64,000 bases of DNA from Tillus elongatus (Eukaryota > Arthropoda > Insecta > Coleoptera > Cleridae): the NCBI GenBank assembly GCA_964006375.1, contig OZ023270.1:58968288-59032287 (forward strand). The letters are read 5' to 3'. The notes beneath the pieces were generated by a model that was given only the letters and a program-made list of their open reading frames with translations, had not been told where the DNA came from and made no database searches. The translations under genes were made by a program, and so were the position numbers. This document shows, piece by piece, positions 1 through 10,429 of the stretch; the stretch's first letter is position 1; every line of letters begins with the position of its first letter.

Positions 1-26
1 AGCCTATACTACTTAGCGCCTCTATC

Positions 27-886
27 TCACCTGTTTTGTATCCGATTCCCGAGGCCATCCTTTTGCCTTTTTTTCCCCCCAGGGCTCGTCCGTGGCCTTG
101 CCGCCCCGATAGCACTGCAACCTTTGGTTGATTGTGCATACCCTGAGTCTTGCTCCACCCATTTCAAAATCACTGTGCCTTGAACTAGTCTGCACAGCGA
201 TTGGTAGGGTGAAGTTTTATAATGCCCTGTCTCCGGTCTAGACTGACCGTAGATCAGTTGTCTTTTGCGGTCCAGAGCTTTACACTCGCACAAGATGTGC
301 TGGGCTGATTCCTCCCCCTCGCCGCAGAGTCTGCATGCGAGGTCCCCTTCGAACCGCCCCATTTTATGCAGGTCTTTTTTGACGGCCATGTGTCCCGTCA
401 AGAGACCTGTTGTGTTTCTGAGCTGTCCTCTGCTAAGATTTAGCAGCTCCACAGCTCTCTTTGAACTGGGTCCGTCAATTATTGACTTCCCATGACTGAG
501 CCCTGGACAGTCCGCCCAGTACACCTTGTGTTGGTTTCTGACCCAGGACTTAATGGCTCCCCTGGCAGTGCTCTTTGTCACGCCAAGAGCCGGTTCTGGT
601 CCCATAAATGGTTCTGCTGACCCTCTCTTCGCGAGACTCTCAGCTTCTTCATTGCCTTTGACCCCGGAGTGACCCGGCACCCAGATGAGGGTCACCTCAT
701 TCTGCCCAGCCAGGTCGCTCGTCTCGTCTCGGCACTCACTCACCAGCCAGGAATTTACCCGTGGGATACTTAGTGCCTTAAGGGCTGCCTGGCTGTCTGT
801 GGCTATGAGGATCCGCTTGTTGGTGTAGCCCCTCCTCTTGTTCTCCCGGACTCAGTGCAGGATGGCGTACATTTCGGATCCTTTTG
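27..886 (-). pseudogene. LINE ORF2 C-terminus: RNase H plus Cys/His knuckle
   Basis: This is the end of a non-LTR retrotransposon polyprotein. The reading frame runs leftwards from about 886 with RNase H signatures in order: GSEMYAIL, ATDSQAALKAL, then WVPGHSGVKGNEEAE, which holds the conserved His of RNase H. After it come LLTGH and the knuckle CRLCGEGEESAQHILCEC, a C-terminal arrangement typical of RNase H-bearing LINEs of the I/LOA/R1 group. One in-frame TGA lies at 852-854, just after GSEMYAILH, so the copy is dead. Endonuclease and reverse transcriptase are missing: it is 5'-truncated at about 886, where the frame runs into unrelated AT-rich sequence. The 3' side leaves the window or degenerates near position 27. 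The clade assignment is an inference from domain order. Confidence 0.8.
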
Positions 887-1477
887 CCTTACTAGTATTC
901 TAATATCCAGGTGCAACCGAAGTAAAATAGCTATATTTCTGGCAACAAAAAAAATGAAAATTATACTTGGGTATATTCATCATTTAGGCTATTTAGATTT
1001 GATAAAAAATAAAATAAAATTATATCACAATGGCTTTGTGTTTTTGAGCAATGATGATATTGTGGAAATGCCATTGCTGAAGCCTCAAATTTACTTCCAT
1101 ACTTGGCGGGCCTCCTTCACTTCCATAGGAAATATTCGCCCTTGGGCTATGTGCCCCTTTAACTGACTCGTCTTTTTTTTTTTTTGGCCTGTGGAGCCCA
1201 TATTACTTAGGACTTCCGTCGCTTTTGCAATTGATTCCCTGTGGCCTTTCCAGCATCTAGTCCTTATGGTGTGCTTTTGGACTGTGCTATTAACATCTTC
1301 GCTCTGCCAGCCGTCCGACATTCAGAGCTTCTGGCCTTCTTATGTGTTAAGCATCTAGCAAGGTCAACCTTTGTCTCAGGAGCAGCAGGAAAAACTGGGT
1401 CTATTCGAACAGAGCTCTGTATCTTCAAATAAGGCGTTACAACAAGTGGGTGCTCCCAGGCAAATCCCTTGGCACGT
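887..1477. other. Stretch without recognised gene
   Basis: AT-rich in its first third and mixed after that. Short open frames exist on both strands, but none has a family signature I recognise. A T-tract at about 1170-1182 might be an old retroelement tail on the minus strand; nothing else supports this. Confidence 0.4.
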
Positions 1478-1731
1478 TGTCCTAGACTTTAGGCATGGTT
1501 TTTTCCGAAAAGACACGTTAGTGTCGGGAAGATAACAAGCGATGGTCCCTTTTAAGAGTAGAAAGAGTAGCCAGATAGGAGAGATTAAAGGAAAAGAGCA
1601 TGCCCCAAGACTAAATCAAATAAAGGCTTGCTTAGAAGAAGAGACCCTCCTTCATTTCCGGGTTTAAGACCAGCACCAGGGACTCCGTCACCCTTCCTAA
1701 AAAGCACCAACACCTCCCCCCCTCTCATGTT
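1478..1731. repeat. Dispersed repeat, copy 1 (about 254 bp)
   Basis: Matches 3938-4190 in direct orientation over nearly its whole length, with small indels. The copies share the block AGACACGTTAGTGTCGGGAA, in which ACACGTTAGTGT is an imperfect palindrome. No protein is encoded. Copy 1 is followed within 15 bp by the 13-bp target duplication of the LINE insertion at 1757-2257. Confidence 0.75.
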
Positions 1732-1756
1732 GCGCGTTGATATCACATACAGTCTT

Positions 1757-2257
1757 AGTAGTAGTAGTAGTAGCAGTGGTGGGGAGGCCAACGCCAAGCA
1801 AGTAGGCCACAATGGGCCCTCTGCCAACCCCAGCAACCATGCTCTACTCTTCTTCGGTTCCGTCACCAAACCGCCTCGACTTAGAAATGAAGGCCGTGAC
1901 GGTCTTCAATTTGACGGTACTTACCTGATTCCTCTGCAGAGTCCCCGATCCGAACAATTCTGCTCGAAGACTCCCAAAAGTCTCGCATTCACACAGGTAG
2001 TGGTAGGACGTCTCTTCATCCTCGCCGCATTCGTGGCAAATGGGATCCCTCTCTACGCCTATCAATGTGAGGTGTCTTCTAAGGGCGCAGTGGCCTGTCA
2101 GCACCCCAAGGATGCGGCGAAGCGTAGGTCGACTCCTACCGAGTAGTCAGACAGCCCCATCTCTGTCCGGCCCCTCCACGAAGTCCCTCGCCTGCCTACA
2201 GCCACCAACCGACCCCCCAGTGCCTCTCTATTGCTTCCTCAGTCCACCTGTGTAAGG
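1757..2257 (-). mobile_element. 5'-truncated I-like LINE insertion with 13-bp TSD
   Basis: A short insertion bounded by the direct repeat CACATACAGTCTT at 1744-1756 and 2258-2270. On the minus strand it encodes the end of a LINE ORF2: ...GCRQARDFVEG..., then SRPTLRRILGVLTGH, then the knuckle CHECGEDEETSYHYLCEC (within 1844-2104). A TGA stop interrupts the frame just before LLGRSRPT, and a frameshift is likely upstream, so it is non-functional. Its 3' end is a (CTA)n tail (1757-1775), the kind of short tandem tail known for I-factor-type LINEs instead of poly(A). TSD, tail and 5' truncation together mark a target-primed reverse transcription event. Confidence 0.85.
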
Positions 2258-2270
2258 CACATACAGTCTT

Positions 2271-3440
2271 TGTTTTGGTTTCTTGTTTGGAGCTGATGCC
2301 AACATTGTATTACAGGACATTGTTTACACAAGCTTTACACGTCTTCAAATTGTCAATGACTGTTTTAAAAGTTTACATTCAGTATTCTAAAACTAACTGT
2401 GTGTGTGTGTCTATGTTATGATGCTTGGACTCATCAGATCCATTAATCTGCTAATAGTATTTAAAAATAAATAAAGGTAAAAACTGAGTGAAGGTAATAG
2501 TGTAAAGATACATGAAGACTTTTTTCACAAATTATAATTACACTACACAACGTTTCAATTTTGCTTTAGATTCAAAATTTAGATATATTGCAAAATTTGC
2601 TTTTTAAATCTGATATCAGAGGAAATACATTTTTTTAATTAAAAAAGATTGTTTTTCATATTTCACTAAAATTCTTATCTTTACAGGATCATTGGGATAG
2701 GAAGCCCACTGTGTCATTTTAATAAGTGTTCAATACACAGTTAAAACGTTTAGCATTAAAATGATTTAGACGAGTCCATCAAAAATTAATATTAGATGTT
2801 AGGCCTTTTCAGTGAGTTAACCAAATTTTTACTCGTGTTTCACAGATCTTTCTCAGCACCTTCATATGCTCAGCAACTTTTCAGATTCTCTGCAAGTGAT
2901 TTTACATTTACAGCATCGTTTGCAGGAGAATACGGTAAAGCTAAAGGAAGAGCCTCGACATCAATATTTAATCTGGGTAGTAAGATACATCATAATGAAC
3001 GAATTATTTAATCTCCTGTACATTAGTTTTTATCATTAATGTTATTTTCAAACCTTCAGCTTCTTCTCAGTTGATTTATTTTATTTATTTGGATATAACT
3101 GCCTGTTTTCATTTAAGCTGAAAATGGTACAAATTTTAAATCGTGAGAACTTCTTGATGCATTTTTGATATTTATTGTAATACAAAAAGGATTATGCTGT
3201 TTAGAATTTATAACTGTTAGAATATATATTTATTATTATATGTGACTATTTCTATTATAAGAAAATTGTTTGAATTGTGCAAATGCGGTTCTGATGTGGA
3301 TTTTAAATATGGACTAGTAGATTAGTTAACTTCCTTAAAACATTTCTTATAAATTAAGTGATAAACAAAAAAAATTGTCTTTACATGTTTTTTAAACTTA
3401 TAATTGTAAGACTTGTTGGTCAATGAAAATTATTTACCAC
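2271..3440. other. Intergenic AT-rich sequence
   Basis: No gene, RNA or repeat recognised. The longest open frame (2796-3011, plus strand) has no family signature and ordinary intergenic composition. Confidence 0.5.
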
Positions 3441-3443
3441 TAA

Positions 3444-3482
3444 GGACTTGTTTTTGCAGTGCTATCGGGGCGGACTTGTTTT
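3444..3482. other. 17-bp LINE-identical filler between 11-bp direct repeats
   Basis: The direct repeat GGACTTGTTTT occurs at 3444-3454 and 3472-3482. Between and slightly into the repeats, positions 3454-3473 match exactly the reverse complement of 101-120 in the first LINE relic (20 bp, ending CGGGGCGG). This looks like a minute templated insertion or a nearly completely truncated retro-insertion. Confidence 0.6.
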
Positions 3483-3856
3483 ACAAAAAATAACATGTAG
3501 GCAGTTATCGTTAGCAAATCAATAAAAAAAGTTCATCAGGAGATTAAATTGTGGTGGTCCCTACAGTCATTATCTTTTTCATTGAGCCTCAAATCATTTA
3601 GCATTAAAGTATGCCTAAGTAAAGAGAAGATAAGTTCTGAGTGATCCAAATCAGGCAAACACAATGTATGCTCATGTTTCCTAGTAATAGCAGTTTTAAT
3701 GGGTGCATGAAATAATAACAATAATAATAACAATGTATTGCCCACAGCAAAGGGTACAAGGTTAAATATGTGGGTTTTCACCTATACCCAACTGTACCTA
3801 ACTAACTTAAACATATACATCATGACAATAATAATAGTGACACTACCAAATAAACC

Positions 3857-4273
3857 TATATTCAGAGTCAAACATAAGTTTTAACTACAAATTCCTTGAC
3901 CTGGTGCTTGAACCCAGGAAAGGATTGCTGGTAAAAGTTGTCCTACACTTTAGGCATGGTTTTTTTCCCGAAAAGACACGTTAGTGTCGGGAAGATAACA
4001 AGCGATTACCCCTTTTAAGAGTAGAAAGCCCCTTTTAAGAGTAGAAAGAGTAGCCAAATAGGAAAAGAGCATGCCCCAAGACTAAATGAAATAAAGGCTT
4101 GCTTAGAAGAGACCCTCCTTCATTTCCGGGTTTAAGACCAGCACCAGGGACTCCGTCACCCTTCCTAAAAAGCGTCCCCCCTCCCATGTTACTTATATTC
4201 AGAGTCAAACATAAGTTTTAACTACAAATTCCTTGACCTGGTGCTTGAACCAAGGAAAGGATTGCTGGTAAAA
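3857..4273. repeat. Dispersed repeat copy 2 flanked by 80-bp direct duplication
   Basis: The second copy of the 1478-1731 repeat lies at 3938-4190. It is bracketed by an almost identical 80-bp direct repeat at 3857-3936 and 4194-4273 (one visible mismatch, CCCAGG versus CCAAGG). Inside the copy the stretch CCCCTTTTAAGAGTAGAAAG is itself duplicated in tandem (about 4011-4050). It may be an insertion with an unusually long target duplication, or a 337-bp unit repeated 1.2 times. Confidence 0.75.
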
Positions 4274-4425
4274 TTTATAAGTATATACAGCTTGATAAAC
4301 AAAAGAGTTTTTGAAGAATTCGGTCCGGTGTTCTGGGAAATAAAGTAAACAACTTTTAGTAGAAACAGCATGTAACTCACACCTTCAAACGGCAAGTTCT
4401 CACAGATACGGTGGTGAATTCAGAT

Positions 4426-5330
4426 TTATAGCTTATATAAGAAATAACTCCTATGGAGAAATCTTCTCTGAGTCATAGTTAGCCACCCTGTAGTTTGTCG
4501 GTTTGGTGTAACATGATGATAACTCCTAAGTGTGTATGCAAATCTTGTACAGCAAATTTGCATTTTCTGTATACGGTACTTGTTATTTTCTGTGAGATAG
4601 GGACCACAGACAATGCCTATATAATTGAAGTGACTAAAAACAAGGTGGTCATTCAGCATCAACTTCAAATTGGTGGGCAATGTGTCTCTAAATTATGAAA
4701 TATCTTTAAATTTGAGACAGGCAGTTTTGCACATGTGGACTCGATAGTTGAAATTGAGAGCTTCGTCCATATGTAGGCCAAGACGTTTGACCTCCTTGCT
4801 CCACTCTATAGCTTGTCCATTTAGTCTCAAGATCAAGTTTTCCAATGACCTTATTTCTACTGAACATTAGGGCTTGTGTTTTCCCAGGATTAACTTTAAG
4901 ACAGTTTTTAGCTGCATATTTAGATATTTTTTGAAGATCAAGGTTGAGAACCTTCTCCGCATATGCAGAGTTTAATTCATTAAAGGAAAAATAAATTTGT
5001 AAATCGCTAGCATAGATGTGCCAATTGGAAAATTCAATGACATTAGATATATCTGATATACTTACAAAGTGAAAAGAGAAGGGGTTCCAAAATGGATCCC
5101 TGAGAAACACCCGAAGTGTTCTCTCGAAAAGAAGACATCTGATAACCTTTAGTACTACTAAGCCTAACAGCCTCCCATATATGCGCAAGATACCTGCAAG
5201 ATAGCCGCAAAATAATTTTATATTTTCAATAAAGTGGACAGGCACAGTTCTTTGGCATAAAAATAAAAAGTGACACCTTACTGCCAGCCAACCTAATAAT
5301 CCCTTTTGGTTCACAGCCTTGGCTTCCATT
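4426..5330 (-). pseudogene. LINE reverse transcriptase fragment (CR1/jockey group)
   Basis: Two adjoining minus-strand frames make up a decayed reverse transcriptase. Reading leftwards from 5330, the first has NVIEFSNWHIYASDLQIYFS, the polymerase box with YASD where YADD is expected, then LDLQKISKYAAKNCLKVNPGKTQ, the usual segment after the catalytic box. The frame then shifts. The second piece (4680-4426) has RIQKMQICCTRF and HVTPNRQTTGWLTMTQRR, matching the conserved region near the RT C-terminus in CR1/jockey-type LINEs. Endonuclease and fingers are absent. The altered catalytic aspartate and the frameshift make it non-functional. Confidence 0.75.
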
Positions 5331-6900
5331 TTTGTTCATAGGAAGTTGTTGTGATCCATTTATTTGGAGTCAGCATTATACAGTATATCTTACATACAGG
5401 ACATAATTTAACAGACGATGACATAATACAAAAACGATATAGATACATTGTCTTTTCTGTCACAAATTCATTGGATCTTTATAATATGCTCAGTTTGTTT
5501 AGAATGTTTTTGACAACTCATTTTTGTGCAATTGTCTGTTCACAGAAGATTTTCTCAGCATTCCTGTAGCAATGCTTTTACTTGTTAAAATAATTGCAAT
5601 TATGATCATTATTCATCATTTTGGAATGTATTTCATACATATAGTAAGTCAGTCCTTTCAAATTAGATATTATATTAAAACCATATTAATAATGATTCTG
5701 TTACCTTTTTTTTTCATATAATAACTGTTTTCTTAAAAAAATATTTGAGGAGGAAGGAATATTAAAATGTTGAATCCCTGTATTAGAATTTTCATCCAAA
5801 TGAACAAAATTGATACGAGTTTGTTTCTATTTCATATTAAAATAGGTGGAGTAGTTTCAATTCCCTTCCTGTCAGAACTATTCCTGATATTTGACATTTA
5901 ATTTGATTTCTGTCTGGTACCCTTTTGAAAAATAAAAAATAAATGAAAAAATTTTCAACAAAAATGTAAACTATTTTTTTGTTTGATACGAAATCGCTTA
6001 TTGTTTATAACTAGAATCCTTGGAAACACCTTCGACCTTGTTTTCATAAAAAAAATGTTGAAATAATTGGCAGTAAAGCATTTGTTTTCGATAATAAATT
6101 TGAAGAATAACACTTTTTACAACAGAGTTCCCATACAAATGTGGATTAAGTTAAATATAAAAGTTTTTGATTGGGAGTGTAAATGTCCAAATGCAAAACA
6201 TATTATAGTTCCTATCTGAACTAACTTTGGATTGCAGTGATATTTACATTTATTTATTGCTGTGACTATATGTCTTTAAAAAATAAAAATAGCTTGAAAT
6301 ACATTTAAACTTTGAGAATTTTCATATTTAAAGTCCGCACACAACTTTTTGTACAATTTTGATGATTTTGGGTGGTGAAATGATGATATTTGGATAAGGA
6401 TGTATATTTGGAGAAGTATTTTAGGATGATAAATTATAATATAAATTGTGAAAATTTATGAAAGAGAAAATAAATTATTGTTTCTGTACTTTTATTGTTT
6501 TATTTTAATTTTGCACTATTATGAGCTAAACCATTAGGTATAATAACCGTTTGCAAACAGCTGCCAAAATTAGTCGCTCTGTTAAGAAAGAAGAGGTTCA
6601 ATGATTAACTGATTGTCAAGTATACTTCTGGATAAAAATGAGCGCATCAGCAAAAATCGAATTATACTTGTGATTTTTTGAAGTTTTAAATCATTAAACA
6701 TTTGATGTGGTTGGTCAATATCCCCTGTCACTACCGACAATTGGCATTTTTTTTTCGTATCACATTTGATAGACATCCTACAAAGATGATTTTTAATATT
6801 TTTTTCATTTCACATACTACAAAACTAACGATGAAAAAATATTTGAAAATACGAATTTCATAATTAATTTTAAATACCACTATTTTGCCGCCATGATCTG

Positions 6901-6908
6901 TGACGTCA
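6901..6908. promoter_or_regulatory. Perfect CRE palindrome upstream of THAP exon
   Basis: TGACGTCA, the consensus CREB/ATF site, stands about 130 bp before the THAP exon of unit 1. The equivalent position in unit 2 reads TGACGCCA and in the partial third copy TGATGTCA, so only unit 1 keeps the exact site. Regulatory function is inferred. Confidence 0.35.
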
Positions 6909-7037
6909 CGGGACAGTACAATAGTCAACAATGAACTGGCTTCTCTGTGTCTACATCCTGTGTTGCAAGTTATTGATTGAATCGTGGCTTCTACACGTGA
7001 TTTTATTTGATAATATGAAAAGTAAACCTTATATAAA

Positions 7038-7213
7038 TATTGTATAGTACCAGTGTGTACAAATAAGACTAAAATATCCAAATAAACTATTTTTATGATT
7101 ACAAATTGGCTCAAATTAGAAAGCAATTGTGCAAAGTTATAAAGCAGGATGAAAGGAAAAATCTACAGGTATCTGAGAAAACAGACCTATATTGTTGTGA
7201 AGACCAGTTTAGT
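7038..7213 (+). pseudogene. THAP zinc-finger exon, copy 1 (broken)
   Basis: Encodes YCIVPVCTN at its start (the first C-x4-C pair of a THAP finger) and RKQLCKVIK...ERKNLQVSEKTD then LYCCEDQF at its end, followed directly by the donor GTAAGT at 7214. THAP domains have C-x2-4-C then C-x2-H; the final CCEDQF has Gln where the zinc-binding His is expected. A TAA and a one-base frameshift in the middle break the reading frame. THAP domains bind DNA and occur in host factors and in P-element, Kolobok and ISL2EU transposases. The repeated setting favours a transposon origin. Confidence 0.6.
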
Positions 7214-7335
7214 GTAAGTACCTCCTCATTTTCTCAATGAATATTAGTGATATAAGGTTAAAATTCTTATCATACATTATTAAGTTAGGTTGTAATTTGC
7301 ATGTGGTCAAGGTATGTTTATTTGTACATATTCAC

Positions 7336-9101
7336 ACTCATTTTTGTGTAATTGTGTGTTCACATAAGCTTTTCACAGCATTCCTGTAGCAATGCTTTTA
7401 CTTGTTAAAATAATTGCAATTATAATCATTATTCATTATTTGGAATGTATTTCATACATATGGTGTGTCAGTCCTTTCAAATTAGATAATATATAAAAAC
7501 CAAATTAATAATGATTCTGTTACCATTTTTTTTTCGTATAATAACTGTTTTCTTAAAAAGAAATAGCAATCTTTAAGGAGGAAGGAATATTAAAATGTTT
7601 ACCCTATATTAGAATTTTCGTCCAAATGAACAAAATTGATACGAGTTTGTTTCTATTTCATATTAAAATATGTGGAGCAATTTCGATTTCCTTCCTGTCA
7701 AAACTATATCTTATATTTGACATTAAATTTTATTCCTGTCTGGTACTTTTTTGAAAACAAAAAAAAAAACAGCAAAAATTTAAACGATGTTTTTTTGATA
7801 CATAATCGCTTGTTGTTTATAACTAGAATCCTTGGAAACACCTTTGACCTTGCTTTCATAAAAAAATGTTGAAATAATTGGCAGTAAAGCATTTGTTTAA
7901 GTTTAAAGAATAAGACTTTACAACAGAGTTTACATAAACATGTGGATTAAGTTAAATATAAAAGTTTTTAATTGGGAGTGTAAATGTCCAAATGCAAAAC
8001 ATTTTAGTTTTTTCTATTTGAACTAATTTTGGATTGCAGTGATATTTACATTTATTTATTGCTGTGACTATATGTCTTTAAAAAAAATTAGCTTGGAATA
8101 CGATTAAATTTTAAAAATTTCCTATTTAAAGTCCGCACACAACTTTTTGTACAATTTTGATGATTTTGGGTGGTGAAATGATGATATTTGGATAAGGATG
8201 TATATTTGGAGAAGTATTTTAGGATGATAAATTATAATATATAAATTGTGAAAATTTATGAAAGAGAAAATAAATTATTGTTTCTGTAGTTTTATTGTTT
8301 TATTTTAATTTTGCACCATTATGAGCTAAACCATTAGGTATAATAACCGTTTGCAAACAGCTGCCAAAATTAGTCGCTCTATTATGAAAGAAGAGGTTAA
8401 GATAACAATGATTAACTGATTGTCGAATATACATCTGGATAAAAATGAAGGCATCATTACACTTTTTATGTGGTTGGGTTTCGATATCCTCTGTCACTAC
8501 AATAGACAATTGGCTTTTTTCTTATCACATTTGATAGACATCCTACAAAGATGATTTTTAATATTTTTTTCATTTCACATACTACATAACTAACGATGCA
8601 AAAAATATTTGAAAATACGAATTTCATAATTGATTTTAAACACCACTATTTTGCCGCCATGATCTGTGACGCCACGGGACAGTACAATAGTCAACAATGA
8701 ACTTGCTTCTCTGTGTCTACATCCTGTGTTGCAAGTTATTGATTGAATCTTGGCTTTGCACGTGTTTTTATTTGATAATATGAAAAGTAAAGCTTATATA
8801 AATACTGTATAGTACCAGTGTGTACAAATACGACTATAAAAACTCCACATAAACTACTTTTTATTATTACAAAAGTGGCTCAAATTAGAAAGCAATTGTG
8901 CAAAGTTATAAAGTGGGATGAAAGGAAAAATCTACAGGTATCTGAGAAAACCGACTTAATTTGTTGGGAAGACCAGTTTAATGTAAGTAACTCCTCATTT
9001 TCTCAATGAATATTAGTAATATAAGGTTAAAATTCTTATCATACGTTATTAATTTAGGTTGTAATTTCCATGTGGTCAAGGTATGTTTATCTGTACATAT
9101 T
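7336..9101. repeat. Tandem duplication, unit 2 (about 1.77 kb)
   Basis: Second unit of the duplication, starting directly at the end of unit 1 and ending at the same GTACATATT. It differs from unit 1 mainly by small indels and a short deletion around 8450-8480. Confidence 0.85.
8803..8982 (+). pseudogene. THAP zinc-finger exon, copy 2 (open but no start codon)
   Basis: The better preserved copy. One open frame runs from about 8791 through YCIVPVCTNTTIKTPHKLLF, then VAQIRKQLCKVIKWDERKNL, to LICWEDQFN and the donor GTAAGT at 8983. It keeps the N-terminal C-x4-C pair, but the second cysteine of the C-terminal site has become Trp (ICWEDQF; copy 1 has YCCEDQF) and the His is Gln. An in-frame TAA at 8788-8790 lies before any ATG, so normal initiation is impossible unless an upstream exon joins. 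I infer a decayed first exon of a transposon-type THAP protein. Confidence 0.6.
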
Positions 9102-9373
9102 AAGTATTAACTCTACATGTTTCTCTTAGTATTAACAATCGGCAAAAATCATGGTTATTAATTAACGAAATTATTGGGTTTGCTTCCATTATTTATGTGT
9201 AATTAACTCGGACAACATTGTTCTATCAAAAATATATGGTAGATTTGAGATTTTGTTGTTGTCATGTCATGTTGACTTCATTCAAAGCAAAATATATTAC
9301 AAATGACATGAATAAGTTCATTATATAATTGGCTAAGTATGTGTTCAACTAGCATTGACTTATTTACACATAC

Positions 9374-9503
9374 CTCCAGCCTTTGCTAATTTTATTTGAG
9401 CATTTATGAAGTCTGGATTTTCACCAGAGAATGATGTCATCATAAATGAGTTAATGCTTGTCAAATTATCTGATTGCGCCAGTTGGAAACCTTTGTCTCC
9501 CAT
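9374..9503 (-). pseudogene. Putative first exon of a YqaJ-type protein
   Basis: Starts at ATG 9503 and reads MGDKGFQLAQSDNLTSINSF, then FSGENPDFINAQIKLAKAG, up to a GTATGT donor after position 9374. The pattern (short start, LP/TS-x-[ND]SFM, then DF-x-A-[QE]) resembles the N-terminal leader of many arthropod YqaJ-exonuclease proteins, which are multi-copy and transposon-associated. The YqaJ domain itself is not visible downstream within the window. It points away from the neighbouring THAP exons. ISL2EU-type DNA transposons are described as coding for both a THAP transposase and a YqaJ protein, which makes this pairing notable. The family call is from memory of sequence style and is tentative. 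Confidence 0.4.
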
Positions 9504-9624
9504 TGTATTACATACATTTTACACTATTCAACTAGAAGAAACACAATAAACAAATAAAATTCATCACGATGTCGAGAAAGAAGCGATGATACTTATCATA
9601 CCATGAAGCAAATGTAAACATAGA

Positions 9625-9805
9625 CATCCCACAAAGATGATTTTTAATATTTTTTTCATTTCACATACCTACTACAAAAATAACGACGCAAAAATATTTG
9701 AAAATGCGAATTTCATAATTGATTTCAAACACCACTATTTTGTCGGCATAATCTGTGATGTCACTGGACGGTAATGTCACAATGACAAGGAGCTTGTTTC
9801 CCTGT
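9625..9805. repeat. Partial third copy of the 1.8-kb unit
   Basis: Matches about 8530-8740 of unit 2, including the CRE-like TGATGTCA stretch, but stops before the THAP exon. A second local repeat, containing TACTTATCATACCAT and GCAAATGTAAACA, flanks it at 9575-9628 and 9832-9880. Confidence 0.75.
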
Positions 9806-9880
9806 GTTTAAATCACCATCACCACAATGTTGAAAAACAAGCGACCGTACTTATCATACCATAGGGCAAATGTAAACACG

Positions 9881-10429
9881 TCATTTACTCACTGTTCAAG
9901 TACGTCACGACCAATAGCAGCACGTTCGCGGTCACATGATAATGAATCGATTTTTTTTTAATTTTAAAAGTCTTTTTCTGCTCACTATATATCTTTCTGG
10001 GTATTTTTATGCATGTAATAATGTTCTATGTATGAAAAACTCTTATGTAAATGTTACATTCATGTAATGGAAAATCCATGCAAAATGACTATTACAATTG
10101 CTTGACAGATGTAAAGAAGCATTTTGCATTTGCTTGTCAATGAAACGCTAAACGATGTTTAAAGGCTATAAATCAGCTTTCCCAGTGATTTCTTTTTAAT
10201 TTAATGTCTCTATTTAAATGGCACACTTTATCTAGTGCAAATGACACACTTTGTCTAGTGCACTTAGCCCAGAAGAAAGAAATCGTCCAGTGAAAGTCGT
10301 ATGCCTAATTAACGCGGGAGGTAGCCAGCGATATGTGCCTAATTCGTTATGAGTTATACAAGCAATATTTAGTAGAACAGTTAAATGTGTGACCGGGAAG
10401 GAAATAAAAGAATAGGCCCATGGTAACTC
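9881..10429. other. Intergenic AT-rich sequence
   Basis: Nothing recognised. Short near-repeats such as GTCTAGTGCA occur around 10230-10262. Confidence 0.4.

Larger units (their letters stand above)
5516..7335. repeat. Tandem duplication, unit 1 (about 1.82 kb)
   Basis: Unit 1 of a head-to-tail duplication. Both units start at ACTCATTTTTGTG and end at GTACATATT, and they match throughout with scattered substitutions and small indels. The unit is non-coding for its first 1.5 kb and then holds a possible promoter-like stretch and a THAP-type exon with a splice donor. The divergence argues for an old duplication. Confidence 0.85.

Noticed and set aside
1091..1321. A further LINE C-terminus on the minus strand
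   Set aside because: A faint likeness to the tail of the 27-886 relic (KKKK/KKRQ stretches) is too weak to support.
2796..3011. 71-codon ORF as a gene
   Set aside because: No domain, no splice context, no related copy; length is within chance expectation.
5351..5721. Hydrophobic short ORFs as membrane proteins
   Set aside because: Hydrophobicity follows from AT-rich codons; not kept in the second tandem unit.
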